Origin: Lactarius indigo
Lineage: Eukaryota; Basidiomycota; Agaricomycetes; Russulales; Russulaceae
Direction: 5' to 3'
Assembly: GCA_025766275.1 (NCBI GenBank)
Contig: JAFKAC010000001.1
Location: forward strand, 1 to 64,000
DNA length: 64,000 nt
This document shows, piece by piece, positions 11,176-24,411 of the stretch. Position numbers and translations under genes: made by a program. The first letter of the stretch is position 1. Every line of letters starts with the position of its first letter. The notes below the pieces were generated by a model. It did not search any database, was not told the DNA's origin, and worked only from the letters and a program-made list of their open reading frames with translations.

Positions 11176-13413
11176 ATGTCTCCTCTCCCACACACCGAGA
11201 ACGTGTCAGATGGCATTAGTACCCTTGTCAGCACCGGCCCAGGTTCCGTACCTCTAACTTGATCATACTGTACCGTCGTTAATCTCCAAGTATAGGTGAT
11301 CGCCACCCTCCCGAGTCAACTCAAAACCAGACGTCACAGGGAGGGTCCAACTTCTCTGATGGGTCCGGCGCTCTCTTCGCCATGTATAACGAGATGGCAG
11401 AGGAAGAGGACAAAAAAATGGCGGAGAGCTGGAAAGCGGACGCCGATGGGATCCTTGTATTTGTGAGTTCCTATACAGTACCACTCTAGAAATGTCGCTT
11501 CAATTTGGCTTTAGACCGGTTTATTCTCTGCTGCGGTTGCGGCCTTGGTTGCAGTTTCAATACAGGACCTTCGGCCAAACTCGCAGGATACCTCTGCGTT
11601 CTATCTTCAAAATATCTATCAGCTCCTTGCTGATCCCAATAGGTCAAACGTCTCAATTCCTCCCGCGCTGGCCAACCCACCTCCGTTTTCTCCACCTATT
11701 TATGCCATCTGGGTGAATTCGCTTTGGTTCTTGAGTTTGGCCATCAGTCTTTCGTGTGGGCTACTGGCTACCCTGCTGCAACAGTGGGCGCGTCGATATA
11801 TCAAGATTACCCAGACACGGTACAGCCCCCACAAGCGGGCACGTATTCGGGCTTTCTTCGCTGAGGGTGTCGAGAAACTGCACCTGCCCTGGGCGGTTGA
11901 GGCGTTACCAACCCTGCTACACCTTTCCCTCTTCATTTTCTTTGCGGGGCTTCTCATATTCCTATTCAACGTCCATTACACGGTCTTCTGCACCGTTATT
12001 TGGTGGATTGGGTTTTGCACAGCCATGTACGGATGCATCACGCTTATGCCCATATTTCGGCACGACAGCCCCTACTATGCACCGCTTTCGTCATCCGCTT
12101 GGCTCCTCATCAACAGCGCAGTTTTTGCGGTCGTTCAAAGCCTCCGGTGGTTCGACGACCTCATTGACTGTCTTGACTTCACAATACGCAATCGCGTAAT
12201 TGACCTGGGAAGACTATCTCTCAGTCGCGCTATAGAGGGCATGGGGAAGACAGCCGAAAAAACCGCTCTGAAAATTTCATCCAAGATCGATGCTCGTGCA
12301 CTCAAGTGGACATTCGACTCTCTAGACGAAGACCACGAACTGGAGCGTTTCTTCGCGGGCATCCCTGGCTTCTGTATTTCGAACGTGGTCTCCAGTCCCC
12401 GGACGCTTTTTATACGACCAAATAAGGGGGGGTTATCCGAAGCTCTGATCGGACTGATGCAGCGTACTTTGACATCCAATTTGATCAGCCAGTCGGTTAG
12501 GCGACGCCGGACCCAGATCTGTACCGACGCGATGCACTCAGCAACCCTTCGTATCGATCCATTCATCTGCGAGAGGATTTTCAACGGGGAGTGGGACGGA
12601 CTCCTGAAGTTCGTCGAATTCGGGCACTTTATCAGGAGGGATCATTACAACGACCCGTACCAGGCCTACTATTCGACTTGCATGATTGCCGCCGTTATTG
12701 CAAGGGTCAAAAACCGTGATGACCGTTGGTCCGAACTCGCTATTAGCCATCTTGGTACATCGGCACCTATCTTCCAGAACTATCTTGCCCATGGAGATAG
12801 TGCGCTGCTCGCCAATCTCAATCACCTTCTTTGGCACATTATTCGCGTCCATTTCAAGCACATTAACATCAAAGATATCACCACCTTGCGGAAGACCCTT
12901 GAAATCGTTTCCAAATTTAACATTCGAAACACCCTTCCCGTCTTACAGTACGGATTCTGCGACATATGGAACGAGATCGTTGTCCAGGCACGGAACACCC
13001 CAGACTTTACTTCACGCTCTCTTTCCATCTTAATCCTCAAGAGTCTGCGCAAAGCTTATCTCGCATTGCATGAGGGCACCGACTTCTCCCCGAGAACGTT
13101 CACTGCCTCTACCGATTTCGAGCACCTTTTCCTTTTGCCGTCCTCCTTCCCGCTCTGCTGGACACCCGACCACCACTCGCATCATGCGTCACATGCTCAA
13201 GCTCAAGATGCAGATACCGAGGTGACAGATCGCGCTTTTCCTCCCGTGCCGCAGGACACTGTCTCTCCATGGTCGTCGCCACCGCTATCACCAACAGAAG
13301 ACATCGCCATTGCTGGTCCTTCGTGGCTGTACCAAGATCTCGAGCAGCTGGGAAGTCAATCTTCGCATTCCCCGCATAGTGGGTCTACCGGAAGGACCTT
13401 TCTAGCTTACTAG
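11176..13413 (+). CDS. DUF6535-domain membrane protein
   Basis: Exons 11176-11242, 11296-11462 and 11515-13413 give 710 aa, all phases consistent. The DUF6535 hallmark spans exons 2-3: GALFAMYNEMAEEEDKKM, SWKADADGILVF, TGLFSAAVAALVAVSIQDL and FYLQNIYQLLAD. Hydrophobic segments are at about residues 79-95, 140-165 and 205-255, so the protein is probably an integral membrane protein with a long C-terminal cytosolic or lumenal part. Between the helices lies QQWARRYIKITQTRYSPHKRARIRAFFAEGVEKL, the usual conserved loop of the family. The last 150 residues are Ser/Pro-rich. DUF6535 genes are strongly expanded in Agaricomycetes; their role is unknown to me. The first exon is inferred from a good donor and acceptor pair and phase match; a start at the internal Met in GALFAM would be the alternative. 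Confidence 0.87.
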
Positions 13414-13939
13414 ATTGGTGTTTCGGGCGTGGAGGCTGTGTCAGGTTGTTCTGTTCTAAGTGTGACGGGTGTGAGGTCGACAAGTGCGCTGCGTGCGCAA
13501 CGACGCCAAACCTCCGCCGCTTGGCGCGTTCGTTCGCCCGCAAATGGCTCGGCCACGGTTTCCAGTTCCGGATGTTGCGTCCGTATCCGAGTCGTTGCTA
13601 TCCGCCCGTGTGTTATGTCTTGCCTGTGTCCTGTGGTCCGTCCGCCATGTATATAACCCTGGTTCTCGTGTTTCTCACTTTGAAGTGCTATCTCTCGTCC
13701 GTCGTATCGCCGCTATCCGCACTTAGTCTGTGTAGAGAAAATGTCAAGGGAGTTGGGGTACTATCGGACAAATCCAATCAGAGGGTGTGTGGCACAGAAG
13801 TATGATTTCTGGCATTCAGTAGTGGTACAAGGACACGATTCCAATGATTCAGGTATGCCGAAATCAGACCTTCGAGACTATGTCGTACAAAGTGAAAACA
13901 TGAATATGACTGGCCAACTTGGTTCTCGATCGCGACCGG
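13414..13939. other. Converging 3' flanks of DUF6535 and oxidase A
   Basis: No gene supported. Short frames on the + strand (13429-13805) have no domain. The region separates two convergent genes, so it should hold both terminators. Confidence 0.5.
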
Positions 13940-16723
13940 CTAGACGACACCTTTGATCCCAAGCTCCTCCGCGATGATCGCAGCGGCCTTCTCCCCGATG
14001 ACGAGCGCGGTCCCATAAGTGTTCGCACTAACATTGCTCGGGGGGATAGACAGGTCAGCAACTTTGAGCCCGCGCACACCGTACACGTTCAACCTCGCAT
14101 CGACGACACCGCCCTGCTCTCGCGGCTTCATCGCGCACGTGCCAAGCTAATGCACAGAAGCAAACGCAAAAATACGTATGTTGTCAACGACGCCTCGCAC
14201 TTTGCAGGGGGGAGAGGGGCTTACAGAGTGATAGGCCGTGGCAACTGCCCCAGCGAAAAATTTTTGAACACGAGTAGGCGAATAACGTAGATGTGGGGTC
14301 CACGTACCGTTCGCGCGAGCGAACGCCTCTAGTACACGCTCGTCCTCCTCCGAATATACGATTCGCGGCGCATCGAATGGGAGGGGACCATCGGCATGCG
14401 CGATGATGGACGCGGGACCGCCCGGAGCGAACTTGGGGTGCAGCATGGGCGGCTCACCACGAAAGTGCGGCATGCGGCGGGCGATCTCGCGCGCGAACTT
14501 GTACCCCCACGTTAGGGGCTGCACGTCCGCCTTCCTGGTATACCAAAAAACACAGTGTGAGGGTGGGATAGAGGAGCGGGGAGGAAGGGGGGCGAACGAT
14601 TCGAAGAAGCCGGGGACAAAATCTACGGGCGAAGAAACGTCGTCGGCGTGCATGATGTGCACGTGTCCGCGCGCAAGGGGGTATTCCTATGCGTTGGGGT
14701 ATTAGGAGTGTTGCACGTACGGCAACCGAGGGCCGGGGGGTTATGTGGTGGGCTCACAGTATATATAGCTATGGTGAAGTATTTGCGCGGGGGTGCTGCA
14801 GTAGAATTCTCGAAAGACCTGGACGATGGCAGTGATGAGCATCTTGACAACCCAATAATCGGAGCACGAACGCCGAGAACATCCCAATCCTCAGGACAGG
14901 CTTGTCTGGTGCATTGGCAAAGTAAGAATTCCAGTACTCCTGAAACTCAGGGCCAAGCTCGGCCACCTCGGATGGCTTTGGGCGCCACTTGATCCCCGCG
15001 TCGAGTGGGCTAGCTGGATGAGCATCGAGTCCCAAGGGATCAGAATACAAGTGCCGGCGTACCCTTGCGTTGAAATTTCCTTCTTGGTCTTTCCGAATTT
15101 GGCGGCCGCAGCTGAAATACCATAGTCAGTCACAAAGCGCAGGCAGATACGCCTCTCAAAACGGGAGGAATAGAAGCCAGGGGCACACCATCGATGGCTC
15201 CTTCCATATTGCGGAATACCGCATCCAACGATTGCGCCTCGTCTGCAGCAAAGTACTTATGGTCGAAGTTATTGTGGTCTGGACAGGCATACCCAAATGT
15301 CAGAAACTGAATGTTCAAAATGACTGTGGCAAGGGGAAACCTTGGTAATTCTCGCCGACTCCGGGTAAGTTGACGCGCTGCTTTACCCCGACCTGCTCGA
15401 GCACGTCCTTGGCGCCGATTCCTGAGCGCTCCAGAATAGCAGGTGAACCAAATGCCCCCGCTGAGATCAAGACCAGCTTCGTCCCTCGCACAGTGCGCGT
15501 TTCCCCCGGGCCGTCCGGGTGCAACAGCGGGTTGAGAGCATATGCGACGCCTGTCGCGCGATTCTCACTGCATACGTTATATATACTCAGCGAGGCAAGA
15601 GAAACACGTAAAAATCTCAAAACGCACTTGTCGAACGTGATGTGTTTCACATGTACTCCCGTCAAGAAGTGTAGGTTTGACCGGGTATCCTTGAGTGGGT
15701 AGATCATGTTGTGCGGTACATCCGAGCGGGTTCCCGTCTCGCCATTAATCCATCTACTCCCGAGAAAAAAAGAAAGTCAGTACTCTCCGAGTTGGGGAGG
15801 CGCATCCCGGCGCTGGGTACCATGTACGCACTTGGGCCACCTCTACTACCAGTGTTACTCAGCCATCGACCAACTTGAAGCTGCACAGTCAATTAAAAGG
15901 TCCTCACCGCGTACACGTTTATCGTTTCCAAATCATTCAGGTCCGCGTCGTGCGGCTTCTGCGCACGATCGGGGTCGAGTGTGCGCGCAACTTGGAGGAA
16001 CTGCTCAGCGAGGTCCGTCAAAAACCCACCCAGCGAGACTGCGAGTGGACCGTCTGTGCCGTGGGTCGCGCCCCCACCAGGAACCTGGTATGTCTCGATC
16101 TACAATGCCTCGAGTCTTGTTCAAAGGCAACACTACCTTACGCACCTTTCTCAGGAACGGGATGAGGTCCTTCGAGCCCCACCCTGGATTCTGGTACACT
16201 GTCTCCCACTCATCATAGTCAGAGGCAGACGGGCGCACGTAAGCCATGACTATCAGTTTTAAAACAGTTGGACCCGACGCGTGGGTATAAATAAATCAGA
16301 CGACCGAAGCTCGTATACGAAAGAGAAGAGCCACGAGACGCACAGTTGACGCTGCCTCCGCCGCCGAGACACTGTCCGCACCCCACGGTTGTGGTGCGGC
16401 CTCCGAGTGCCGCGCTCGGCTGAGAAATGTGCTCACGCACGGTGCGCGAGCCAGGTGCAATGTGGCTCGAGCATCTCAGAGGTTGGGTGTGCGCAGGGTC
16501 GTTGTACGTGGTGGGACCGGCCTCGAGTAAGAGGACCCGCAGGCTCGCGTCGGCGACAGCGAGACGACTGGCAACGACGCACGCTGCCGTGCCGCCTGTT
16601 CGCAAGCAGATTTCCATGGTGTTAGTGGAAGGAAGGTGGGTTGGAAGAGTTGGAAACCAGGGACGTCTCACCGCCTGCGATTACGATATCGTATTCCTCG
16701 TTGATTACGGTGGGACTAGACAT
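13940..16723 (-). CDS. Alcohol-oxidase-like GMC oxidoreductase, copy A
   Basis: Fifteen exons (5' to 3' on the minus strand): 16672-16723, 16344-16595, 16146-16249, 15908-16099, 15832-15842, 15628-15753, 15341-15567, 15189-15278, 15063-15111, 14872-15009, 14758-14818, 14598-14686, 14308-14534, 14225-14244, 13940-14146. Phases close perfectly to 614 aa. Residues 17-22 (GGGTAA) are the FAD-binding Rossmann turn. LGGGGSVNFMAYVRPSASDYD, GSPAILERSGIG, GENYQDHN and QGPLDAGIKWRP match the alcohol (methanol) oxidase group AA3_3, which oxidises short alcohols to aldehydes and makes H2O2. The predicted catalytic pair is His545 and Asn588. A Tyr replaces the Trp before the catalytic His found in copies B-F. 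The protein ends KGVV with no peroxisomal tripeptide and has no signal peptide. Other FAD-GMC specificities (aryl-alcohol) are less likely because of the AOX-type motifs. Confidence 0.9.
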
Positions 16724-16755
16724 TTGATAGCACCCATAGGTGTCACTAGTGGTAA

Positions 16756-16762
16756 TTATATA
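16756..16762 (-). promoter_or_regulatory. TATA-like element of oxidase A
   Basis: TATATAA on the minus strand, about 33-39 bases before the ATG. The other five copies have TATTTAA at about the same distance. Confidence 0.55.
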
Positions 16763-17184
16763 CTGTTCACATGCTTATGGAGCGCCACCTACGTATCATG
16801 CTTGTGAAGCGAACAGATGTCGGTATAGGTAACTGGACAACAGCGCCTGCGGCGGCAGTCATGCGCAGGCATAATGTCAACCTTTTTCGGTGCTTGTTTC
16901 AAGACGCGTGCGTCGCTGCATTGACACCGACGCGAACAATCTGAAGTGGCGTCTTATGATAACGTACTTTCTAAGCCAAGTTCTAAGCTACTGTGTGGGT
17001 TTCCCAGGCCAGAGACGATACAGTATGAAACGACATGAAATGCAAGATGAAATGCGACAGATATCGGGCTTCGATGTACTAGAGGATGTCACTGGAAACG
17101 GATGCTGTGGGTTTGAGAGAGGAACTAGAACAGGTAGGTAACCGTATCTCACTGCTGGGCTGCAGGTAGCATCTGCACAATGTT

Positions 17185-17716
17185 AGCCGGTCCAAGGCAA
17201 AGCGAGGAACGAGCGGTGCCTTAGAGCACAGTCTTTGAGTGAGCGGGCGAAGCGGCACGTGCTCATTCCTCTTGCGTGCCGCCACCTGCCCGCCCTACTT
17301 TTCAACCGGTCTGAAAAACCGGGATTACTTTCATTTTAACCCGCCCACCACACCCATTAAATATTTGGATCGATGATGAGGTCCTCTGTGTCCACCGACG
17401 CTCATCAAGTCGCTCCGGGAGGTTCCCACCCACCCGTCGCGACCTCGCCTCGGCCACATAGACTCTCATTTTCGATCGAGGAGCGCTTCGCGCTTTCGCC
17501 CAATCTCTCAAGCATCATCCATTTCTCGCTGCCGGGTCTCTCGTACATACCCTCTATACACAGCTTCGCCCGTGTCATCTACTTAGCACAAATCTAATAT
17601 CATTGTCCCACCAGCAGCGCTATCCTTTCATGCCGCATCTCCCAGATCACACCGCGCTCCGTCCAACGCGGCATAAAAATCTCATCGGAGAAGCGTAACA
17701 GCGACTCGCAAAGATT
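17185..17716. other. About 530-bp block absent from the otherwise matching B-C spacer
   Basis: Sequence on either side aligns continuously with the B-C spacer at about 21321/21322. The block is therefore an insertion in A-B or a deletion in B-C. It contains a 74-codon + strand frame (17373-17597) reading HRLSFSIEERFALSPNLSSI, which looks coding-like but is unrecognised. I see no clear terminal inverted repeats or target-site duplication. Confidence 0.6.
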
Positions 17717-18044
17717 GATTGTACGCCGTATGTGATTTATTAAGCCGTCATTTGCATCGAAGCCATCAATGCTGCATACTCTTTTGAGTGCGTTTGTCTT
17801 CCTTACCACGACTCTAGAAAGCACCAACCCTGAGTCAACCTGTGGAGTTGGCGGCGTTCTCTGAGAAAAAGCCAGGGAAATGGTAACAACCACGCAAGCT
17901 ATGAAGCACGATTCCTGGTATTCTAGAGATGTACGAGCTCATGTTATCTATTGACTACATATGGTTACCAGTCAGAACTCGTTCGTACACAGTGAGAGCA
18001 CATTTCGGGTCAACTTGATCCGCATTCTTTGCGACCGCTGCTCG

Positions 18045-20867
18045 TTAGACGACGCCTTTGATCCCGAGCTCCTCCGCGATGATCACGGCCGCCCTTTCCC
18101 CGATGACCAGCGCAGTCCCGTACGTGTTTGCGCTAACATTGGCCGGTGGGATAGACAGGTCGGCAACTTTGAGCCCGCGCACACCGTACACGTTCAACCT
18201 CGCATCGACGACGCCTCCCTGCTCTCGCGGCTTCATCGCACAGGTTCCGAGCTGGTGCGCACATGGAAACGCAAAGATACGTATCAAATGCACGTCATCG
18301 ACGACGCCCCGCAATTTATAGGAGAGGGGGGAGGCTCACAGAGTGCCAGCATGTACCAACTTCCCCCCGGAAAAATAAAAATAAAATCAATGCGGGTGAA
18401 CGAGTAATGTGGAGGCGAAGGAAGCAGAGAATAGAAGAGTCCGCGCACCGTTTGCACGAGTGAATGCCTCTAGCGCACGCTCGTCCTCTTCCGAGTATAC
18501 GATGCGTGGCGCATCGAATGGGACAGGACCCTCGGTGCGCGCAACGACGGACGCGGAACCGCCCGGAGCGAACGCGGGGTGCATCTCGGGCGGCTCGCCA
18601 CGGAAGTGCTGCATGCGGCGCGCGATCTCGCGGGCGAATTTGTACCCCCACGTCAGGGGCTGCACGTCCGCCATCCTGGTAAGCCAAAACAATATAGTGT
18701 GAGGGCCGGAATGGAAGAAAGCGGTAAAGAAAAGGGTCGAACGACTCGAAGTACCCCAGGACAAAGTCTAGGGGCGCAGAAACGTCGTCGGCATGCGTGA
18801 TGTGCACATGTCCGCGCGCGAGGGGGTATTCCTGCTCATACAGATATCAGAAGTGTTGCACGTGTGTCTACGTAGGGTTATGTGGGCCCACGGTGTAGAT
18901 AGCCAAGGTGAAGTATCTGCCGGGGGGTACCGCAGTGGGATTCACGAAAAACCTAGACAACGGTGATGATGAGCGTCTTGACGACCCAGTCGTAGTTGTC
19001 GGAGCACGAACGCCGAGTACATGCCAATCCTCAGGACGGGTTTGTCTGGGGCATCGGCGAAGTAGGAGTCCCAATACTCCTGAAACTCAGGGCCAAGTTC
19101 CGCCACCTCAGACGGCTTCGGGCGCCATTTGATCCCTGCGTCGAGTGGGCTAGCCGGATGATAATTGAGTCCCAAGGGGTGAGAAGCCAAGTGTTGGCGC
19201 ACTTTTGCATTGAGATCTCCTTTTTAGTCTTTCCGAATTCGGCAGCCGCAGCTGCAGTGGCTCAGTCAGTCGAAAGGCACGCGAAGATCAAAGTGGGAGG
19301 AAGGTGGGAGGAGCACCAGCCCGAGCCGCACCATCGGTTGCTCCTTCGTCGTTGCAGAATAGGGAATCCAACGATTGTGCCTCATCTGCAGCAAAGTACT
19401 TGAATCCGATGACATTGTGGTCTGCACGTGTACGTTCAAACGTCAGAAAACGTACGTTCGAAATGGCTGATACAAAGAAATACCTTGATAATTCTCGCCA
19501 ACCCCAGGCAAGTTGACGCGCTGCCTCACCCCGACACGGTCGAGTACGTCCTTTGCACCGATGCCAGAACGCTCCAGAATACCAGGAGAACCAAATGTCC
19601 CAGCAGAAACGAGGACTAACTTTGTCCCTCGCACAATACGCGTGTCCATAAAACCATCCGGATGTAACAGCGGGTTGAGAGCATACGCGACGCCTGTCGC
19701 GCGATTCTCGCTGCACACATTATATAGCCATTCCTTCGGGGCAAGACAGACATGTCAAAAAAAATAAAATATACGCACTCGTCGAAGGTGACGTGCTTCA
19801 CGTGTACCCCCGTCAAGAAGTGCAAGTTCGGCCGGGTGTCCTTGAGTGGGTAGATCATGTTGTGCGGCACATCTGAACGAGTGCCCGTCTCGGGGTTAAT
19901 CCATCTGTTACCCGCCAAAAAAGAAAGTTAGAAATGCGGAGGCGCACGCTGCTGATGGGTATCATGTACGCACTTGGGCCACCTCTGCCGCCAGTGTAGT
20001 ACTCAGCCATCGAACAAGCTGCACGGTCGATTACAGGACCCTCACCGCATACACGTTGATCGTTTCCAAATCATTCAGGTCCGTGTCATCCGGCCTTTGC
20101 GCACGATCCGGATCGAGTGTGCGCGCAACTTGAAGGAACTGCTCAGCGAGGTCCGTGAAAAACCCACCTCGCGAGACCGCGAGCGGTCCTTCTGTGCCGT
20201 GACTCGACCCCCCGCCAGGAACCTGGTATGTCTCGATCTATAACCCCTCAAGTCCTGGCCTAGCAGAACATTTAACCCCCTTACGCACCTTTCTCAGGAG
20301 CGGGATGAGGTCCTTCGAGCCCCATCCGGGATTCTTGTACACCGCCTCCCAATCATTATAGTCGGAGGCAGACGGGCGCGCATACACCATGACTGTTAGA
20401 GATTAAAACAGTTGGACAGGGCGCGTGGGCCAAAATAAATCAGACGCCAGAAGTCTGTGCACGAATGAGAAGAGTCACGAGACGCACAGTTGATGCTGCC
20501 TCCGCCGCCGAGACATTGTCCACACGGTACGATGGTGGTGCGGCCGCCAAGTGCCGCGCTAGGCTGAGAAACGTGTGTACGCACGGTACGCGAGCCAGGT
20601 GCGAGGTGGCTCAAGCACCTCAGAGGTTGTGTGTGCGTAGGGTAATTATACGTGGTGGGGCCGGCCTCGAGCAAAAGGACCCGCAGGCTTGCGTCGGCAA
20701 CAGCGAGACGACTGGCAATAACGCACGCTGCCGTGCCGCCTGTTCGCAATCAGACATCCACGGTGTCAGTCGAAGGAATGCGGGTTGGAAGAGTTGGAGG
20801 CTATGGATGTCTCACCGCCTGCGATTACGATATCGTATTCCTCGTTGATTACGGTGGGACTAGACAT
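18045..20867 (-). CDS. Alcohol-oxidase-like GMC oxidoreductase, copy B
   Basis: Same 15-exon plan as copy A, and all exons I translated are open. The start exon reads MSSPTVINEEYDIVIAGG and the stop is TAA at 18045-18047. The 11-nt exon is at 19974-19984 (Arg-Trp-Pro-Lys with its flanks) and the 20-nt exon at 18340-18359 (VGTCWHS, bearing the catalytic His). The ring-side segments LGGGGSINF and MVYARPSASDYNDWE are present, as is SANTYGTALVIGERAAV with the second catalytic Asn. Exon 13 carries MADVQPLTWGYKFAREIARRM. It shares MSSP and long stretches of promoter with copy A, and its 3' flank with C, so A, B and C descend from stepwise tandem duplication. The likely product is an intracellular or cell-surface FAD alcohol oxidase producing H2O2; substrate unknown. 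Confidence 0.89.
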
Positions 20868-21654
20868 TTAATAGCCCCCATAGACGTCACTAGTGTAATT
20901 AAATACTGTTTACACCCTTATGGAGCGCCACCTACGTATCATGGGTGTGATTCGTGTGAAGCGAACAGATCATGCCGGTATAGGTAACTGGACCACAGCG
21001 CCTGCGGCGGCGGTCATGTGCTGGCATAATGTCACCTTTTTCGGTGCCTGTTCCAAGACGCGTCGCTGCATTGACACCGACCCGAACAATCTGAAGTGGC
21101 ATCTTATGATAACGTACTTTCTAACGTATTGTGTGGGTTTCCCGGGCCGGAGGCGATACAATATGATATGATATGAAATGCAAGATGAAATGCGACGGAT
21201 ATCGGGCTTCGATGTACCAGAGGACGTCACTGGCAGCGGACGCTGTGGGTTTGAGAGAGGAACTAGAACAGGTAGGTAACCGTCTCTCACTGCTGGGCTG
21301 CTGGTAGCCTCCGCATAATGTTTGATTGTACGCCGTACTATGCGATCTAGTAAGTCACCATTTGCATCAAAGCCATCGATGCTGCGTACTCTTTGAATGC
21401 GTTTGTCCTTCCTTATCACAACTCTAAAAAGCGCCAACCCTGAGTAAACCTGTGGAGTTGGGGGTGTTCTCTGAGAGAAAGTCAGGAAAATGGCAACAAC
21501 CACGCAAGTTCTGAAGCACGATTACTGGTATTCTAGAGATATACAAGCCAATGTTATCCATCGACTACATAGGAACACCAGTCAGAACTCGTTCATACAC
21601 AGTGAGAGCACATTTCAGGCCAACTTGATCCGCATCCTTTGCGACCGCGGCCCG
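20868..21654. other. Intergenic B-C
   Basis: Promoter of B and 3' flank of C. It is nearly identical to the A-B spacer except for the roughly 530-bp block missing here. No gene. Confidence 0.65.
20899..20905 (-). promoter_or_regulatory. TATA-like element of oxidase B
   Basis: TATTTAA on the minus strand, about 32-38 bases upstream of the ATG at 20867. Confidence 0.55.
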
Positions 21655-24411
21655 TTAGACGACGCCTTTGATCCCGAGCTCCTCCGCGATGATCACGGCC
21701 GCCCTTTCCCCGATGACCAGCGCGGTCCCGTACGTGTTTGCGCTAACATTGGCCGGCGGGATAGACAGGTCGGCAACTTTGAGCCCGCGCACACCGTACA
21801 CATTCAGCCTCGCGTCGACGACGCCGCCCTGCTCGCGCGGCTTCATCGCGCACGTGCCGAGCTAATGCGCAAATACGAGCAAAGAGGGGCACGGAAAATT
21901 TGCGTTCTATCAATGACGGACGTTCTGCGCTCTGTAGAAGAGGGAGGAGCTCACCGAGTGCCAGGCTGTGGCCACTATCCACCACCACAAGAAAAACAAG
22001 TGAACAACGGAGACTGGGAAGCGAAAAAAACTACGCACCATTCGCGCGCGCGAACGATTCGAGGACACGTTCATCCTCCTCCGAATACACGATGCGCGGC
22101 GCATCGAACGAGATGGGTCCCTCTGCATCCGCGATGACAGCTGCGGCACCACCCGGAGCGAACGCGGGGTGCAGCACGGCCGGTTCACCACGGAAATGTG
22201 GCATACGACGCGCGATCTCGCGCGTGAACTTGTACCCCCACGTCAGGGGCTGCACGTCTGCCTTCCTGTCAAATTAAAGATAACGCATGGGAATACTGGA
22301 TGGGGGTGCGAAGAGAGAAGGTAACGGACGACTCGAGGTAACCGGGGACAAAGTCTGCAGGCACAGAGACGTCGTCTGCGTGTGTGATGTGTACATGTCC
22401 GCGTGCGGCGGGGTGTTCCTTTGCATGTGGGTATCAGAGAATGTGGCGTGTAGCTACGACTAGGGGTGAGCTTACAGTGAATGTAGCCAAGGTGAAGTAT
22501 TTCCGTCGAGGGACTAAGGTGGGATCTCCGATAAACCTGGACGATGGTAATGAGTGTCTTGACTAATCGAGCCAGTCAGAGCACGAACGCCGAGCCTATT
22601 CCAACCCACAAGACAGGCTTGTCTGGCGCATTGGCAAAGTATGAGTCCCAATATTCCTGAAACTCAGGGCCGAGCTCGGCCACCTCGGATGGTTTCGGGC
22701 GCCACTTTATCCCTGCGTCGATCGAGCTAGTGATATAGATATCAAGTCAGAAGGAAGTCAAAAACCAAGTGATGACGCACTTGTGCGTCGAGATCTCCTT
22801 CCTAGTTTTTCCAAACTCGGCAGCCACCGCTGCGGTATGTTAACCATAAATCACGGGCAGGTACGCTTCTAAATAAGGGAGAAAATATAGACACACCATC
22901 AAGTGCTCCTTCTTCGTTGCGGAATATCGCGTCCATCGTTTGTGCTCCATCTGCAGCAAAGTACTCAAAGAATAGAATATTGTGGTCTGCAAATGCGTAC
23001 CCAAACGTCAGAAATAAACGTTCAAGATGCTAGCCACTGCACGGAAGAACCTTGGTAATTCTCGCCAACCCCAGGCAAGTTAACGCGCTGCTTCACCCCG
23101 ACACGTTCGAGCACGTCCTTGGCCCCGATTCCCGAACGCTCCAGAATGCCAGGAGAGCCAAATGAACCCGATGAGACAATGACCAGCTTCGTCCCTCGCA
23201 CAGTATGCGTATCCCTCGGGCCATCCGGGTGAAACAACGGGTTGAGAGCATATGCGACGCCTGTTGCACGATTCTCACTACGTTATACAGCCTTTTCAGG
23301 GAGGCGAGAGAAATACATCAAAGTCAAAACGCACTCGTCGAAGGTGACGTGCTTCACATGTATTCCCGTCAAGAAGTGCAGGTTTGGTCGGGTGTCCTTG
23401 AGTGGGTAGATCACATTGTGCGGCACATCCGAGCGAGTGCCAGTCTTGGCGTCAATCCATCTACTCCCAGAAATACAAAGGTCAGTGCCGGAACGGCGCC
23501 CGCCGGGGAGCGTGTACGCACTTGGGCCACCTCTGCGGCCAGTGCGTTACTCAGTCGTCGATAAAGTTACACAATCGAGCGCGAGATACATACAGTATAC
23601 ACATTGATCGTTTCCAAATCATTCGTGTCCGCGTCATCCGGCTTCTGAGCACGGTCCGGATCGAGTTTCCGCGCAACTTGAAGGAACTGCCCGGCAAGGT
23701 CCGAGAAGAACCCACCTGGCGAGACCCCAAGCGGGCCGTCTGTTCCGTGAGTAGGTCCCCCACCAGGGACCTGGTACGTCTCTATCTACGGTTCTCCAAA
23801 TTCAGACCCGGTAGGGTCACTAACCCCCTACCTTACGCACCTTTTTCAGGAGCGGGACGAGGTCCTTAGAGCCCCACCCGGGATTCTGATACACCGTTTC
23901 CCAGTCGTCATAGTCAGAGGCCGATGGGCGCGTGTACATCATGACTATCAGAGAAAATACGGGACCCCAGGTGTGGGTCGAGATTGATCAGACGGCCGAA
24001 GCTTGGTGCATAAGGGAGAAGAGACAAGAGACGCACAGTTGACGCTGCCCCCACCGCCGAGACACTGCCCACTCGGCACGATTATGGTGCGGCCGCCAAC
24101 TGCCGCACTCGGTTGGGAAACGTGCGCGCGTATGGTGCGCGAGCCAGGTGCGAGGTGGCTCAAGAAGCTCAGGGGCTGCGTATGTGCGGGGTCGTTGTAC
24201 GTGGCTGGACCGGCCTCGAGTAAGAGGACGCGTAGGTTCGCATCAGCAGCAGCGAGTCGGCCGGCAATGATGCATGCCGCCGTGCCGCCTGTTCGCAATC
24301 AGACACCCACCGTGACGGTGTTAGTGGAAAGAAGGCGGGTGGGAATGAAGACATCTCACCGCCTGCGATGACGATATCGTATTCCTCGTTGATCACAGTG
24401 GGAGTAGACAT
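21655..24411 (-). CDS. Alcohol-oxidase-like GMC oxidoreductase, copy C
   Basis: Fifteen exons, all open, same splice phases as A. Start exon MSTPTVINEEYDIVIAGG; microexons at 23522-23532 and 21955-21974 (VATAWHS). Exon 2 has the FAD turn GGGTAACIIAGRLA and ILLLEAG-type segment (VLLLEAGPATYNDPAHTQP); exon 7 has FGSPGILERSGIG and LPGVGENYQ, running into DHN in exon 8. Compared with A and B, the exon-10 end is LWVGIGSA and exon 12 begins with His-Pro (EHPAARG) rather than Tyr-Pro. The active-site Asn lies in SANTYGTALVIG of the last exon, whose protein sequence is identical to that of copy B over its final 60 residues. This suggests recent duplication or gene conversion. Predicted FAD-dependent oxidation of a primary alcohol with O2. 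Confidence 0.89.

Larger units (their letters stand above)
16724..18044. other. Intergenic A-B, with duplicated flanks
   Basis: Positions 16724-17184 match 20868-21321 (upstream of B), and 17717-18044 match 21322-21654 (downstream of C). No gene is supported. The middle part is unique and is listed separately. Confidence 0.7.

Noticed and set aside
15832..15880. Longer version of the 11-nt exon using an upstream AG
   Set aside because: In copy A it places an in-frame TAG just before the AGG codon; the short exon fits all six copies.
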